Source: UBA1764 sp045616685
GTDB lineage: Bacteria; Bacillota; Clostridia; Peptostreptococcales; Anaerovoracaceae
Length of the DNA stretch: 60,216 nt
Assembly: GCA_045616685.1 (NCBI GenBank)
Contig: JAZLHF010000017.1
Location: 1-60,216 of the forward strand
Direction: 5' to 3'
The stretch's first letter is position 1. Each line of letters starts with the position of its first letter. This document shows positions 25,099 through 34,253 of this stretch, piece by piece. Below the pieces are notes generated by a model. The model saw nothing but the letters and a program-made list of their open reading frames with translations, was not told where the DNA came from and searched no databases. Both the position numbers and the translations under genes were made by a program.

Positions 25099-26848
25099 AA
25101 CTAAAAATAAAAGTAAACAACAAGTAGAAAACGGCGTATATGTTGCTTCTAGAGCTGTCTGGGAAGCCAAGCGTAAAGAATCGCGAAAGGTTGGTTTTAT
25201 AACTCAGCTTGTTAACTATTTCATCAAGCGCAAGAAATTAAAGCGTGAGATGAAAGGTGAAATTTGGATGACAGCTGAAAAGCAACGCAAGGCATATAAA
25301 GAACTGTTTGCTGAAAAGTGTGGACCAATCTATGATGCATGGATTGAACTTTGGGATACAACATATAACTTCCTTGTGAAATTCTTTAAAGACCTCAGGG
25401 ATTTTATTATTGATATCGTAAATGTATTTATCATCCTTGGATATCATGCATACAGCGTAATTCTTTACATTGGTGATTGGATTGCAGATATTGCATATTG
25501 GGCCGAAGGAAGAAAGCGAGTTCTCGTTACAACTTTCATTACACTTACTGTTGTAGGTGTTGTTGGGTCAATCTTCTTAACATCAATTACTGCTTACGAG
25601 TACTCTTACTATGGAACAGTATTAGGTGTTGCAGATTCCAAGAAAGATGTTAATGATACAATTAAAGCTCTCGGCGACAAGCTGGCTGTAAATACAGGAA
25701 CAAATGCATCAATTAACTTTGCAAGAGATATTAAGTTTACACCAGTTCGAGGCTTTGGTATCGAGACTGATACTCCGGATGAAATTTTAAATACATTAAC
25801 ATACATGAAAGACTTACAGGTTGATGCTATTGCAATTTGCGTTGATGGTGTGCAGAAAGTCATTCTCGAAGATGAAACAACCGCAAGAACAATTCTTGCT
25901 AATATCAAAGAAGACTTTGCCGGAGAACGTCCAGGCGTTGAATATACGGACATCCACTACAACACAGATGTTACAGTCGAAAGTGTAAACGTTAAACTGG
26001 GCAGTTTATGGAATGCTGAAGATGCCGAGAAGTATTTAAAGACAGGTAGCATCAAGGATATCACGCATATTGTCAAAGGATCCGAAACACTTGCTGATAT
26101 TGCGGCAACATACGGGGTAAGCGTGGAACAAATCGAAGCAGCAAATCCAGGCATCGATTTGGATAAACTTACAGAAGGTCAGGAAGTTTCCTTATCAGAA
26201 AAGAACCCAGTCATCATTATGGCAAGTACAGAAACAGCAACTTTTTATGAGAACATTCAATACGGTTCTCAGTACATAGACAACGCTGCACTATACAAAG
26301 GTGAAACTGAAGTTAAGACTCCAGGTATATTTGGCTCAAACGAAGTTGTAGCCACCATTGAAAGAGTCAATGGTGTTGAAACCGCAAGAACTATTATATC
26401 GACAACCAAAGTTTTAGACCCAGTGGATGAGGTGTTATACCGCGGAACTAAACCAATTCCAGCTAAGATTGGTACAGGAACCTTCGCATTGCCAATGCGA
26501 AACTACACAGTTTCTTCACATATTGGCATTCGTTGGGGAAGAATGCATGAAGGTATTGACCTTGCAGCATCAGTTGGTACAAAGATTTACGCATCCGATG
26601 GTGGGGTAGTAACATTTGCCGGTTGGTCAAGCGGTCTTGGCTACTGCGTCAAGATTGACCATGGTGGACTGATGTCCACAACATATGGTCACTGCAGTAA
26701 ACTTCTTGTATCTGCCGGAGATAAGGTATACCAGGGTCAAAACATTGCCTTGGTAGGTAACACAGGTAACTCAACAGGTCCACATCTGCACTTTGAAATC
26801 AGGTACAATGGCGAGATGCAAAATCCTGAAGATTACTTAACATTCTAA
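25088..26848 (+). CDS. Membrane-anchored M23 peptidoglycan endopeptidase with LysM and G5-like domains
   Basis: A 586-residue envelope protein. It has an unusually long basic and helical N-terminal part, one or two hydrophobic segments (about 105-135 and 150-170), an extracellular region, a LysM domain (about 325-375, VKGSETLADIAATYGVSVEQIEAAN split), a G5-like domain (about 380-455) and a LytM/M23 domain with zinc ligands H487 and D491 (HEGID) and HLH at 566-568. Such proteins cut peptide cross-links in peptidoglycan. A match to sporulation proteins (SpoIIQ type) or general hydrolases cannot be decided by eye. Confidence 0.9.
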   Translation: MASKTKNKSKQQVENGVYVASRAVWEAKRKESRKVGFITQLVNYFIKRKKLKREMKGEIWMTAEKQRKAYKELFAEKCGPIYDAWIELWDTTYNFLVKFFKDLRDFIIDIVNVFIILGYHAYSVILYIGDWIADIAYWAEGRKRVLVTTFITLTVVGVVGSIFLTSITAYEYSYYGTVLGVADSKKDVNDTIKALGDKLAVNTGTNASINFARDIKFTPVRGFGIETDTPDEILNTLTYMKDLQVDAIAICVDGVQKVILEDETTARTILANIKEDFAGERPGVEYTDIHYNTDVTVESVNVKLGSLWNAEDAEKYLKTGSIKDITHIVKGSETLADIAATYGVSVEQIEAANPGIDLDKLTEGQEVSLSEKNPVIIMASTETATFYENIQYGSQYIDNAALYKGETEVKTPGIFGSNEVVATIERVNGVETARTIISTTKVLDPVDEVLYRGTKPIPAKIGTGTFALPMRNYTVSSHIGIRWGRMHEGIDLAASVGTKIYASDGGVVTFAGWSSGLGYCVKIDHGGLMSTTYGHCSKLLVSAGDKVYQGQNIALVGNTGNSTGPHLHFEIRYNGEMQNPEDYLTF

Positions 26849-26931
26849 AAAAATCTTTAATTGATTTCAAGATAGTAGTATAATTACACTTGTTTTTCAA
26901 AAACAAATTAATCCCAAGGAGGGAAAATAAA

Positions 26932-28122
26932 ATGGAAAGATATACAGGCGTTATATCAAGAGGTGTTAGAGGCCCAATCATTCGCGAAGGCGATGATATC
27001 GTAAAAATCGTTACAGAATCAGTACTTAAGGCTGCTAATGGTGGCAAAGACATGAATGATAAAGACGTTGTTGCGGTTACAGAATCAGTAGTTGCAAGAG
27101 CTCAGGGAAACTATGCATCCTGCGCTAACATTGCAAAGGATATCAAGTCAAAGTTCCCAAGTGGCGAATTTGGCGTAATTTTCCCAATCCTTTCAAGAAA
27201 TAGATTCGCCATTTGCTTAAAGGGTTTTGCTCAGGGAGCAAAGAAGATTTATCTCATGCTTAGCTACCCAAGCGACGAAGTTGGTAACCACCTCATCAGC
27301 CTTGATGAAGTTGATGAAGCCGGCATAAACCCTTACACAGATGTGCTGACAGAAGACGAATACAGAAAGCATTTCGGATACAAGCTTCATCAATTCACAG
27401 GCGTTGACTACATCGACTATTATAAAAAGTTAATCGAATCACAAGGCGCAGAATGCGAAGTAATTTTTGCAAACGACTGCAGAGCTATCCTTAAATACAC
27501 AAAGAACGTACTTTGCTGCGATATTCATAGCAGAGAAAGAAGCAAGAGACTTCTTAAGGCTTCCGGAGCAGAAATCGTCCTTGGTATGGATGATATCCTT
27601 ACATCTCCAGTTGACGGAAGTGGCTGCAACGAGCAGTATGGTCTTCTTGGTACAAACAAGGCTACAGAAGACACAGTAAAGCTCTTTCCACACAACTGCC
27701 AGCCAATCGTAGACGGAATCGCTGCAAATCTTAAAGCTGCAACAGGAAAGAATGTTGAAGTTATGATTTATGGCGACGGCGCGTTCAAGGATCCAGTCGG
27801 AAAGATTTGGGAGCTCGCAGACCCAGTAGTAAGCCCAGCTTACACAAAGGGACTTGAAGGCCAACCAAACGAACTCAAGCTCAAGTACTTAGCAGATAAC
27901 GATTTTGCTGATTTAAAGGGAGATGCACTTAAGGATGCTATTGAGCAGAGAATTAAGGAAAAAGAGTCCAATCTCGTTGGAAACATGGCTTCTCAGGGAA
28001 CAACCCCAAGACGCTTAACCGACCTTATTGGTTCACTCTGCGACCTTACATCAGGTTCAGGAGACAAGGGAACCCCAATCATCTGGATTAGCGGTTATTT
28101 CGATAATTTAACAGCAGAATAA
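26932..28122 (+). CDS. F420-0:gamma-glutamyl ligase (CofE)-like protein
   Basis: ATG 26932 follows a strong AAGGAGGG (26917-26923); a longer in-frame start is not needed. The 396-residue product begins YTGVISRGVRGPIIREGDD and includes VVAVTESVVARAQGNY, DDILTSPVDGSG and GTPRRLTDLIGSLCDL-like blocks of the CofE family, which adds glutamates to coenzyme F420 in archaea and actinobacteria. No other F420 gene is in the window and Clostridia are not known to make F420 generally, so the substrate is unknown. The insertion of an extra middle region makes it longer than archaeal CofE (about 250 residues). A TATAAT lies at 26879-26884. Confidence 0.8.
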   Translation: MERYTGVISRGVRGPIIREGDDIVKIVTESVLKAANGGKDMNDKDVVAVTESVVARAQGNYASCANIAKDIKSKFPSGEFGVIFPILSRNRFAICLKGFAQGAKKIYLMLSYPSDEVGNHLISLDEVDEAGINPYTDVLTEDEYRKHFGYKLHQFTGVDYIDYYKKLIESQGAECEVIFANDCRAILKYTKNVLCCDIHSRERSKRLLKASGAEIVLGMDDILTSPVDGSGCNEQYGLLGTNKATEDTVKLFPHNCQPIVDGIAANLKAATGKNVEVMIYGDGAFKDPVGKIWELADPVVSPAYTKGLEGQPNELKLKYLADNDFADLKGDALKDAIEQRIKEKESNLVGNMASQGTTPRRLTDLIGSLCDLTSGSGDKGTPIIWISGYFDNLTAE

Positions 28123-28133
28123 GTAAACATCTA

Positions 28134-28259
28134 AAAAAACAGGTGTTATAGCAATGCGACAAGCACAAAGGGCGCACCGCAGCTCGCACGAAGGGCGAAT
28201 TTATGAGCCCTGAGCAGAGCGAAACCGTGCTTGGAGTGTTGCTATAACACCTGTTTTTT
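28134..28259. repeat. 21-bp perfect inverted repeat enclosing an 84-nt structured loop
   Basis: Left arm 28134-28154 and right arm 28239-28259 are exact reverse complements, with AAAAAA at one end and TTTTTT at the other, so it can terminate transcription both ways. The 84-nt loop is GC-rich and holds nested stems: AAGCAC (28161-28166) with GTGCTT (28227-28232), and AGGGC (28192-28196) with GCCCT (28207-28211). A plain terminator would not need this loop. It may be a member of a dispersed element family or a stable structured RNA. Both neighbours are on the + strand. Confidence 0.85.
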
Positions 28260-28330
28260 ATATTTTTTGTCATATTTTATGTTATAATTATTGTGTATGA
28301 CTATGTGAAAATGCACAGGAGGATTTGAGT

Positions 28331-29035
28331 ATGAGCGAAAGCCCAAAGAAAATTCTAATTATAGAAGACGAAGCTCCAATTTCAAATATCATCAAGTTTA
28401 ACTTGAAAAAGGAGGGTTATAAAGTTGATGCCGCATTTGACGGAGGCGAAGGCCTCAAAAAAGCTCTGGCAGGCGACGTAGACCTTATCCTACTCGACAT
28501 CATGCTTCCAGTCATGGACGGTTTTGAAGTATGTAAACAGGTTCGTGAAAAGAGCAATGTTCCAATTCTTATGCTTACAGCAAAAGAGGAGGAAGTTGAC
28601 AAAGTACTTGGTCTTGAGCTTGGTGCCGATGACTACATCACAAAGCCATTTGGTATGCGCGAACTTATCGCAAGAATCAAAGCTAACATTAGAAGAACAA
28701 GCCCTCAAGATGGAACAGAAGAAGATGTAGAAGATATTAAAGACTTCGGCAATCTTCAGCTTGATATGAACCGTTATGAAATTAGAAAGAACGGGGAAAC
28801 ACTTGATCTTACTCTTCGTGAATTTGAACTTTTAAAGTATTTAGCAGAAAGAGAAAACAGAGTCTTCTCTCGTGAACAATTACTGGAAGAGGTTTGGGGC
28901 TATGAATATTACGGTGACATCAGAACAGTTGATGTAACAGTTCGTAGACTTCGTGAGAAACTTGAAGATGACCCAAGCGATCCAAAATATATCGTGACAA
29001 AGAGAGGAATAGGTTACTTCTTTAGTAGAGGCTAA
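28331..29035 (+). CDS. walR: Response regulator WalR (OmpR/PhoB family)
   Basis: WalR is the DNA-binding regulator of the essential cell-wall two-component system. AGGAGG at 28317-28322 sits 8 nt before ATG 28331; the in-frame TTG at 28325 would be too close. Receiver domain: IIEDE acidic pocket, phospho-Asp in LILLDIMLP (about residue 55), MLTAK threonine and the KPF lysine. The C-terminal winged helix ends with VTVRRLREKLEDDPSDP and RGIGYFF. A TATAAT is at 28283-28288. The assignment to WalR over PhoP rests on operon context and location near oriC. Confidence 0.9.
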   Translation: MSESPKKILIIEDEAPISNIIKFNLKKEGYKVDAAFDGGEGLKKALAGDVDLILLDIMLPVMDGFEVCKQVREKSNVPILMLTAKEEEVDKVLGLELGADDYITKPFGMRELIARIKANIRRTSPQDGTEEDVEDIKDFGNLQLDMNRYEIRKNGETLDLTLREFELLKYLAERENRVFSREQLLEEVWGYEYYGDIRTVDVTVRRLREKLEDDPSDPKYIVTKRGIGYFFSRG

Positions 29036-30858
29036 TGAAATATCCAAAAGCAAAAGCCAGCATTCGCTGGAGAATGATTTTGATTTACTTCCTCTTGGTT
29101 TTCATTGCAATGAGTATCATTTCGGTATTCCTGCTTAACCGAATCGAAGACTATCAAGTATCATCTCTTGAACAGAACATCGATAATACCGTGCGAGAGA
29201 GCGGACTTTTAAATACGCTTTCAGGTTACGATAACTTAAAAGACAATGAGACAGATATCCAAGGATATTTATCTCAAGGTTTTGGCTTGTCCGAAGAAAT
29301 TTCAATCGTTGATGACAACCTTTACGTTGTTGCATCGACAAATACAAGTTTAATAGGAAAAAATGCCGCAACAGTATTTGATGCTGGCCTAATCACCAAA
29401 GTATTAAGTACAGGTGAAGATGATAAAACAGATACAAGTACTGCTGAAGGCGTAAACATAATGAATCGCTGCTATGCAATAGTATCTGATTCATCCAAAG
29501 AAACCACAGGCGTAGTATTCGTAAGAGCCGATAAGACCAGCATTGATACACTTACTTCACAAAGCAGACGTATCTTCGTTCAGGCAACGTTGCTTGCTCT
29601 TCTTATTACTATCATCCTTGGCTTCATCTTAGCAAGTAACATAACAGGACCAATTAATAAGGTTACAGAAACAGTTGCTAAGATGTCAGAAGGTGACTTC
29701 AGTAATGAAGTACCAGTAAAATCAAACGACGAAATTGGTCAACTTGCTACAATGTTCAACCTGATGCAAGGCAAGCTTGATGACACACTTGATGAAATTC
29801 AAGATGAAAAGAGTAAATTAGAAACCATCTTAAAGTATATGGCAGATGGACTTATCGCTATTACTAAAGATGGTAACTTCATTCATATTAACAAAGCTGC
29901 AAGACGCATGCTTGGTTTAAGCGAGAACGAAGATTACAGTTCATATAACTATGAATCTTTGCTTGGCCATCTTGCTCCGGAACTTAAATTATCTACGGTA
30001 TTAAATAATTCGCTTGAAGGCGAAGTTGAATTTACTTTCGACTACGGCGGGTCTACTTTTGCTGTTAGATACGATAGATTCCAATACGAAGAAACTAATG
30101 CCGGAGTCCTTATCCTTCTGCAAGACATTACCGAGAGACAAAAACTCGAAATCATGCAGAAAGATTTCGTTGCAAATGTGTCACACGAACTTAAGACCCC
30201 GCTGGCAACTGTAAAGGCATATACAGAAACTTTGATGGATGGTGGGGTAGACCCAGAAACAACAGATCACTTCCTCGAAATCATCAACAGCGAAGCAGAT
30301 AGAATGAATAGACTCGTTAAAGACCTGCTTCAGCTTTCAAGATTGGATCACCAGCAAGAGCGCTGGAACATCAAAGAGCAGAACATCACAGAACTGCTTA
30401 CAAGCTGCGTAGAAAAGATGCTTCCTATCGCAGCACAAAAGAAGCAAGAACTTACTGCTTTATTTGATAAGACAGCCATTTATCGTGTTGCTATGGATAA
30501 GGATAGAATGGAGCAAGTAATTCTTAATATTATTTCAAACTCAGTTAAATACACCGAGGAGGGCGGCCATATTTCTATCGACGCACAAAAAGATGGATCA
30601 GACCTTAGAATTAGTGTAAGCGATGACGGTCTTGGTATTTCCGCTGAAGACTTACCACGTATATTCGAAAGATTCTACCGCGTTGACAAAGCGCGCAGCC
30701 GTGCTATGGGAAGCTCGGGCTTAGGACTTTCCATTTCTAAGCAAATTATCGAAGAACATCATGGATCAATTGAAGTTACCAGTGCGCTTGGTGAAGGTAC
30801 AACTATGGTCATCAGCCTGCCACTTGTAACGCATAGAGGAGTAGCTGGAATCGAGTAA
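29035..30858 (+). CDS. walK: Sensor histidine kinase WalK
   Basis: The 607-residue protein has two transmembrane helices (about 13-32 and 180-202) around an extracellular sensor domain, then HAMP, PAS (about 265-365), HisKA with phospho-His in VSHELKTPLATVKAY, and HATPase_c with N (IISNSVKYT), G1 (DDGLGI), F (IFERFYRVD) and G2 (GLGLSI) boxes. This TM-Cache/sensor-TM-HAMP-PAS layout is that of WalK. It overlaps walR by one base. The WalH/I-like partners are about 14 kb upstream instead of next in the operon. Confidence 0.92.
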   Translation: MKYPKAKASIRWRMILIYFLLVFIAMSIISVFLLNRIEDYQVSSLEQNIDNTVRESGLLNTLSGYDNLKDNETDIQGYLSQGFGLSEEISIVDDNLYVVASTNTSLIGKNAATVFDAGLITKVLSTGEDDKTDTSTAEGVNIMNRCYAIVSDSSKETTGVVFVRADKTSIDTLTSQSRRIFVQATLLALLITIILGFILASNITGPINKVTETVAKMSEGDFSNEVPVKSNDEIGQLATMFNLMQGKLDDTLDEIQDEKSKLETILKYMADGLIAITKDGNFIHINKAARRMLGLSENEDYSSYNYESLLGHLAPELKLSTVLNNSLEGEVEFTFDYGGSTFAVRYDRFQYEETNAGVLILLQDITERQKLEIMQKDFVANVSHELKTPLATVKAYTETLMDGGVDPETTDHFLEIINSEADRMNRLVKDLLQLSRLDHQQERWNIKEQNITELLTSCVEKMLPIAAQKKQELTALFDKTAIYRVAMDKDRMEQVILNIISNSVKYTEEGGHISIDAQKDGSDLRISVSDDGLGISAEDLPRIFERFYRVDKARSRAMGSSGLGLSISKQIIEEHHGSIEVTSALGEGTTMVISLPLVTHRGVAGIE

Positions 30859-31370
30859 TGAGAGATCGATATAATTTTGATCAAGAATTTAATATCAAAA
30901 ATTACAATACGAATTACTTCGATGACATGTTCTTAAGTACTAAAGAAGACGAAAGAATTTCTGCCAGAAGGCGGGCGCGAATCGAAAAAGCAAATCGTGA
31001 TGTAAAAGTAATTAGCCCAGAAGATCTCGAAAAAGCGGATCAGGCAAGAAAGAAGAAAAAGGTCAAGATTAATAGAACCAGATCGCTTGCTTTTGCCGCA
31101 GCCTTCATCATCGTGCTTGTAATCGTCGCAGTCTCTGGTGTCAAGCTAACCAAACTTCAAGTTGAAAAGAAAGAAGCAGAAAAGAAGCTTGAACAGCTTA
31201 CACAAAAACAAGAGCAGCTTACTGCGGAGCTTCAAGAACTTGATTCTGATGAATACGTTGAAAACTCTGCAAGATCAAATCTTCATATGATTAAGGAAGG
31301 CGAAGTAATGTACGTCGTAAATCCTAATCTTGTAACCACAGAAGAAACAGAAGATACTGCAGAAAAGTAG
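30858..31370 (+). CDS. FtsL/DivIC-like cell-division protein
   Basis: A 170-residue bitopic protein: a charged cytoplasmic N-terminal region of about 75 residues, one transmembrane helix (about 77-98), then a coiled coil rich in Lys/Glu/Leu (VEKKEAEKKLEQLTQKQ) and the short conserved end DSDEYVENSARSNLHMIKEGE, typical of DivIC/FtsB septum formation initiators. These scaffold the FtsQLB complex and activate septal wall synthesis. One-base overlap with walK suggests co-expression of division and wall-control genes. Confidence 0.85.
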   Translation: MRDRYNFDQEFNIKNYNTNYFDDMFLSTKEDERISARRRARIEKANRDVKVISPEDLEKADQARKKKKVKINRTRSLAFAAAFIIVLVIVAVSGVKLTKLQVEKKEAEKKLEQLTQKQEQLTAELQELDSDEYVENSARSNLHMIKEGEVMYVVNPNLVTTEETEDTAEK

Positions 31371-31381
31371 AGGTACGAATT

Positions 31382-32200
31382 ATGCCAGAAACGCTAACCT
31401 TAAAAAAACAATTCGGCCAAAACTTCATCCAAAGTAGCGAAGTAATCGATGATATAATCAACGCAATCGGAGCAGATAAAGATACTTTCGTTCTTGAAAT
31501 TGGTCCTGGTGCTGGAGCTTTGACTATTCCTCTTTCAGAAAAAGTCGGACACCTGGCAGCAATTGAAATTGACCCGAGACTTGTTAAGCTTCTTAGCAAA
31601 CAATTTGAAGGTAATGATGCTGTCAACATCGTATTTGATGATGTTCTTGCTGCAGATTTTAAAAAAATCTTAGAGCAAGAACATTCAGAAGATTATAAAA
31701 GGCTTAAGATTGTTGGAAACATTCCATACAATATTACTTCTCCGATAATCACAAAGGTTCTTGAATGTGAAATTCCCTTTGAAAATTTTACAGTAATGAT
31801 TCAAAAAGAAGTTGCTGAAAGGATTTGTGCAGACCCCGGCTCAAGAAAGCGCGGTCTGATGTCAGTACTTGTTCAGTACTACACCGAGCCAACATATATT
31901 AGAACTGTCGGAAGAGAATTGTTTATGCCGACTCCGGGCGTAGATTCTGCCGTAGTTAATCTCGAATTTAGAGAAAATCCGCCTGTTAATTGCGATAAAG
32001 ATTTATTATTCAGCGTAGTTAAACAGAGTTTTGAACACAAGAGAAAGACTTTGGCAAATAATTTAGTTGGATTCTTAGGACCTGATAAAGCGTCAGTAAG
32101 TGCAAAGCTCGAATCGCTTGGTATTGATCCAAAGCGCAGAGCTGAAACCTTAGACATTGAAGAGTTCGCCAAGATTGCAGACGCAAAGGCAGCGGGTTAA
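31382..32200 (+). CDS. rsmA: 16S rRNA dimethyladenosine transferase RsmA (KsgA)
   Basis: RsmA dimethylates two adjacent adenines at the 3' end of 16S rRNA. Seen are KKQFGQNFIQSSEVI, the SAM site LEIGPGAGALTIPL, the acidic EIDPRL, and the catalytic NIPYNIT motif near residue 115. The 272-residue length is normal. It follows the DivIC-like gene by 11 nt. Confidence 0.95.
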   Translation: MPETLTLKKQFGQNFIQSSEVIDDIINAIGADKDTFVLEIGPGAGALTIPLSEKVGHLAAIEIDPRLVKLLSKQFEGNDAVNIVFDDVLAADFKKILEQEHSEDYKRLKIVGNIPYNITSPIITKVLECEIPFENFTVMIQKEVAERICADPGSRKRGLMSVLVQYYTEPTYIRTVGRELFMPTPGVDSAVVNLEFRENPPVNCDKDLLFSVVKQSFEHKRKTLANNLVGFLGPDKASVSAKLESLGIDPKRRAETLDIEEFAKIADAKAAG

Positions 32201-32288
32201 ACCACTTCAACAAAGACAAGCATACACAAAGAAATAGTTTGAAGAGCTATCGAGATGGTAGCTTAAAAATATAAAAGAAGGTAAAGAA

Positions 32289-33578
32289 ATGTTAGATATT
32301 AAATTTGTAAGAAACAATCCTGAATTAGTAAAAGAAAATATCAAGAAGAAATTCCAGGATGAAAAGCTTTCTCTCGTTGACCAAGCTATCGCATATGACG
32401 AAGAAATCCGTCAGGCTAAAACTCGTGGAGACGAACTTAGAAACAACAGAAACGTTGTATCAAAACAGATTGGGCAGCTCATGAAAGAGGGCAAAAAGAA
32501 CGAGGCCGAAGAAGCAAAAAAGAAAGTTACAGAAATGGCTGATGAGCTTGCTGCTTTAGAAGCTAAGGAAGAAGAACTCGGTGCAAAACTCAACGAATGC
32601 ATGATGGTAATTCCACAGATTGTTGATGAAACAGTTCCAGTTGGTAAAGACGATAGTGAAAATGTTGAAATCGAAAAATTTGGTGAACCAGTTGTTCCTG
32701 AATATGAAATTCCATATCACGTAGATATCATGGAAAGCATGGACGGCATTGATCTTGACTCCGCAAGAAGAACATCAGGCAATGGTTTTTATTATCTTAA
32801 GGGGGACATCGCTAGACTTCACTCAAGCATTCTTTCATATGCCAGAGATTTCATGATTAACAAAGGATTCACATATTTCGTTCCACCATTCATGATTCAC
32901 GGCGATGTAGTAAAGGGCGTTATGTCATTTGCTGAAATGGAAAATATGATGTACAAAATTGAAGGCGAAGACCTCTACTTAATTGGAACATCAGAGCACT
33001 CTATGGTTGGTAGATACATTGGACAGATCTTAGAAAAGAATCAGCTTCCACAGACATTAACATCATACAGTCCATGCTTCAGAAAAGAGGTTGGTGCTCA
33101 CGGAATCGAAGAACGCGGAGTATATAGAATTCACCAGTTCGAAAAACAGGAAATGGTTGTTATCTGTGAACCAGAAGAATCAAAAGCTTGGTATGATAAA
33201 CTCTGGAGTTACACCGTTGAGCTTTTCAGATCAATGGATATTCCAGTAAGAACTCTTGAATGTTGCACAGGCGACTTAGCAGATCTCAAGTGTAAGTCTT
33301 GCGACGTAGAAGCATGGTCACCAAGGCAGAAGAAATATTTCGAAGTTGGTTCATGTTCTAACCTCGGCGATGCCCAGGCAAGAAGACTTCAGATCCGTGT
33401 TCGCGACAAGGAAAAAGGAAACTACCTTCCACATACATTAAACAACACAGTAGTTGCTCCACCAAGAATGCTTATCGCTTTTCTTGAAAACAATTATCAA
33501 TCTGATGGAACAGTTCGCATTCCAGAGGTGCTTAGACCTTACATGGGCGGACAGGAAAAATTAGTGCCAAAAAAATAA
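32289..33578 (+). CDS. serS: Seryl-tRNA synthetase
   Basis: A class II synthetase that charges tRNA-Ser. The N-terminal long coiled-coil arm (about 30-105, Lys/Glu-rich) is followed by the catalytic core with motif 2 (FRKEVGAHGIEERGVYRIHQ) and motif 3 (PPRMLIAFLENNY ... EVLRPYMGG). Length 429 is typical. The 88-nt leader (32201-32288) has AGAAGG before the ATG and no T-box that I can see. Confidence 0.96.
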   Translation: MLDIKFVRNNPELVKENIKKKFQDEKLSLVDQAIAYDEEIRQAKTRGDELRNNRNVVSKQIGQLMKEGKKNEAEEAKKKVTEMADELAALEAKEEELGAKLNECMMVIPQIVDETVPVGKDDSENVEIEKFGEPVVPEYEIPYHVDIMESMDGIDLDSARRTSGNGFYYLKGDIARLHSSILSYARDFMINKGFTYFVPPFMIHGDVVKGVMSFAEMENMMYKIEGEDLYLIGTSEHSMVGRYIGQILEKNQLPQTLTSYSPCFRKEVGAHGIEERGVYRIHQFEKQEMVVICEPEESKAWYDKLWSYTVELFRSMDIPVRTLECCTGDLADLKCKSCDVEAWSPRQKKYFEVGSCSNLGDAQARRLQIRVRDKEKGNYLPHTLNNTVVAPPRMLIAFLENNYQSDGTVRIPEVLRPYMGGQEKLVPKK

Positions 33579-33588
33579 GAATTAATAG

Positions 33589-33645
33589 AGCGGTATGCCC
33601 TTAGTGTTCATCGTATTGCTTACCGCTTTATTTTATTTTTTGTAT
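33589..33645 (+). terminator. Terminator after serS
   Basis: AGCGGTA (33589-33595) pairs with TACCGCT (33621-33627), followed by TTATTTTATTTTTTGT. The 25-nt loop is larger than usual. Confidence 0.65.
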
Positions 33646-33757
33646 TAATTTTTCAAAAACGCAGAGGCAGTTTTGTCTAAATTTACAAGTATTTCGGGTT
33701 TCGATAGGGTGAAATATTACAAAATTGTTACAAAGCACTGAAAAAGGTGTTTTTTGC

Positions 33758-33892
33758 TTGCCTTAATCTATAAAAGGCGTATAATCACTGCTTGTTTGGT
33801 AAGGGATTACCGATCACTCCTAAAGATATTGAGATAATAGCGTACAATACAAAGAAGCCGAGGCTGTGACAGCCGCGGGTTTTTTGTTTTTT
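33758..33892 (+). ncRNA. Candidate small RNA with its own promoter and terminator
   Basis: TTGCCT (33758-33763), a 16-bp spacer and TATAAT (33780-33785) predict a start near 33792. A transcript of about 95 nt would hold a hairpin GGTAA-GGGA-TTACC (33798-33811) and end in an intrinsic terminator: CCGAGGCTG (33858-33866) against CAGCCGCGG (33870-33878) with one mismatch, then GGTTTTTTGTTTTTT. No ORF with a start fits inside. It overlaps, antisense, the far end of the decayed Bro-N gene. No known family recognised. Confidence 0.45.
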
Positions 33893-33949
33893 GCGAAGCT
33901 TTCGGTCAGGTTCGACCCAAAACGCAAAAATACGCAAATCGAATAAATT

Positions 33950-34159
33950 CATGCATGAAACTGCGCAAAGAAGACGTTGGTGAATCCATTCATCGCTATA
34001 GCCTTTTTTCTGAGGAGATTGTAGTTTGAGTTGGTTACAATTTGTAACCAACTGACTGCCTTCGTCGTTAAGACGCTTTTTGAGTACTTTCCAGTAATCT
34101 CTAGCACCGTCATAAGTAGGCTAATCTTCATACAATTCAATTATTTCATCTTTTCTCAT
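33950..34159 (-). pseudogene. Decayed Bro-N/DinD-type phage gene
   Basis: Reading leftward from the ATG at 34159 (GGGAG ribosome site at 34166-34170) gives MRKDEIIELYED, a TAG stop, then in the same frame YDGARDYWKVLKKRLNDEG and SQLVTNCNQLKL, the signature of Bro-N/DinD-like proteins, then KKGYSDEWIHQRL, which belongs to a later part of that family, as if an internal segment were deleted. After about 33985 the similarity stops. It is clearly broken. These are common phage- or element-borne genes. Confidence 0.7.
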
Positions 34160-34253
34160 AGCTTTCTCCCAAAATACTATGTACTAAAGTTTCTTGACTA
34201 TTACCACAAGTAAATTGTATCATCAAAAGAACATTTGTTCAATATCGGCATAG

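Noticed and set aside
32201..32288. T-box leader for serS
   Set aside because: Only 88 nt separate rsmA and serS, too short for a T-box with terminator, and no T-box core is visible.
33785..34051. Minus-strand 88-residue ORF as a real protein
   Set aside because: Its first part is the middle of the decayed Bro-N-type gene; the rest has no family resemblance and reads through a terminator and candidate small RNA.
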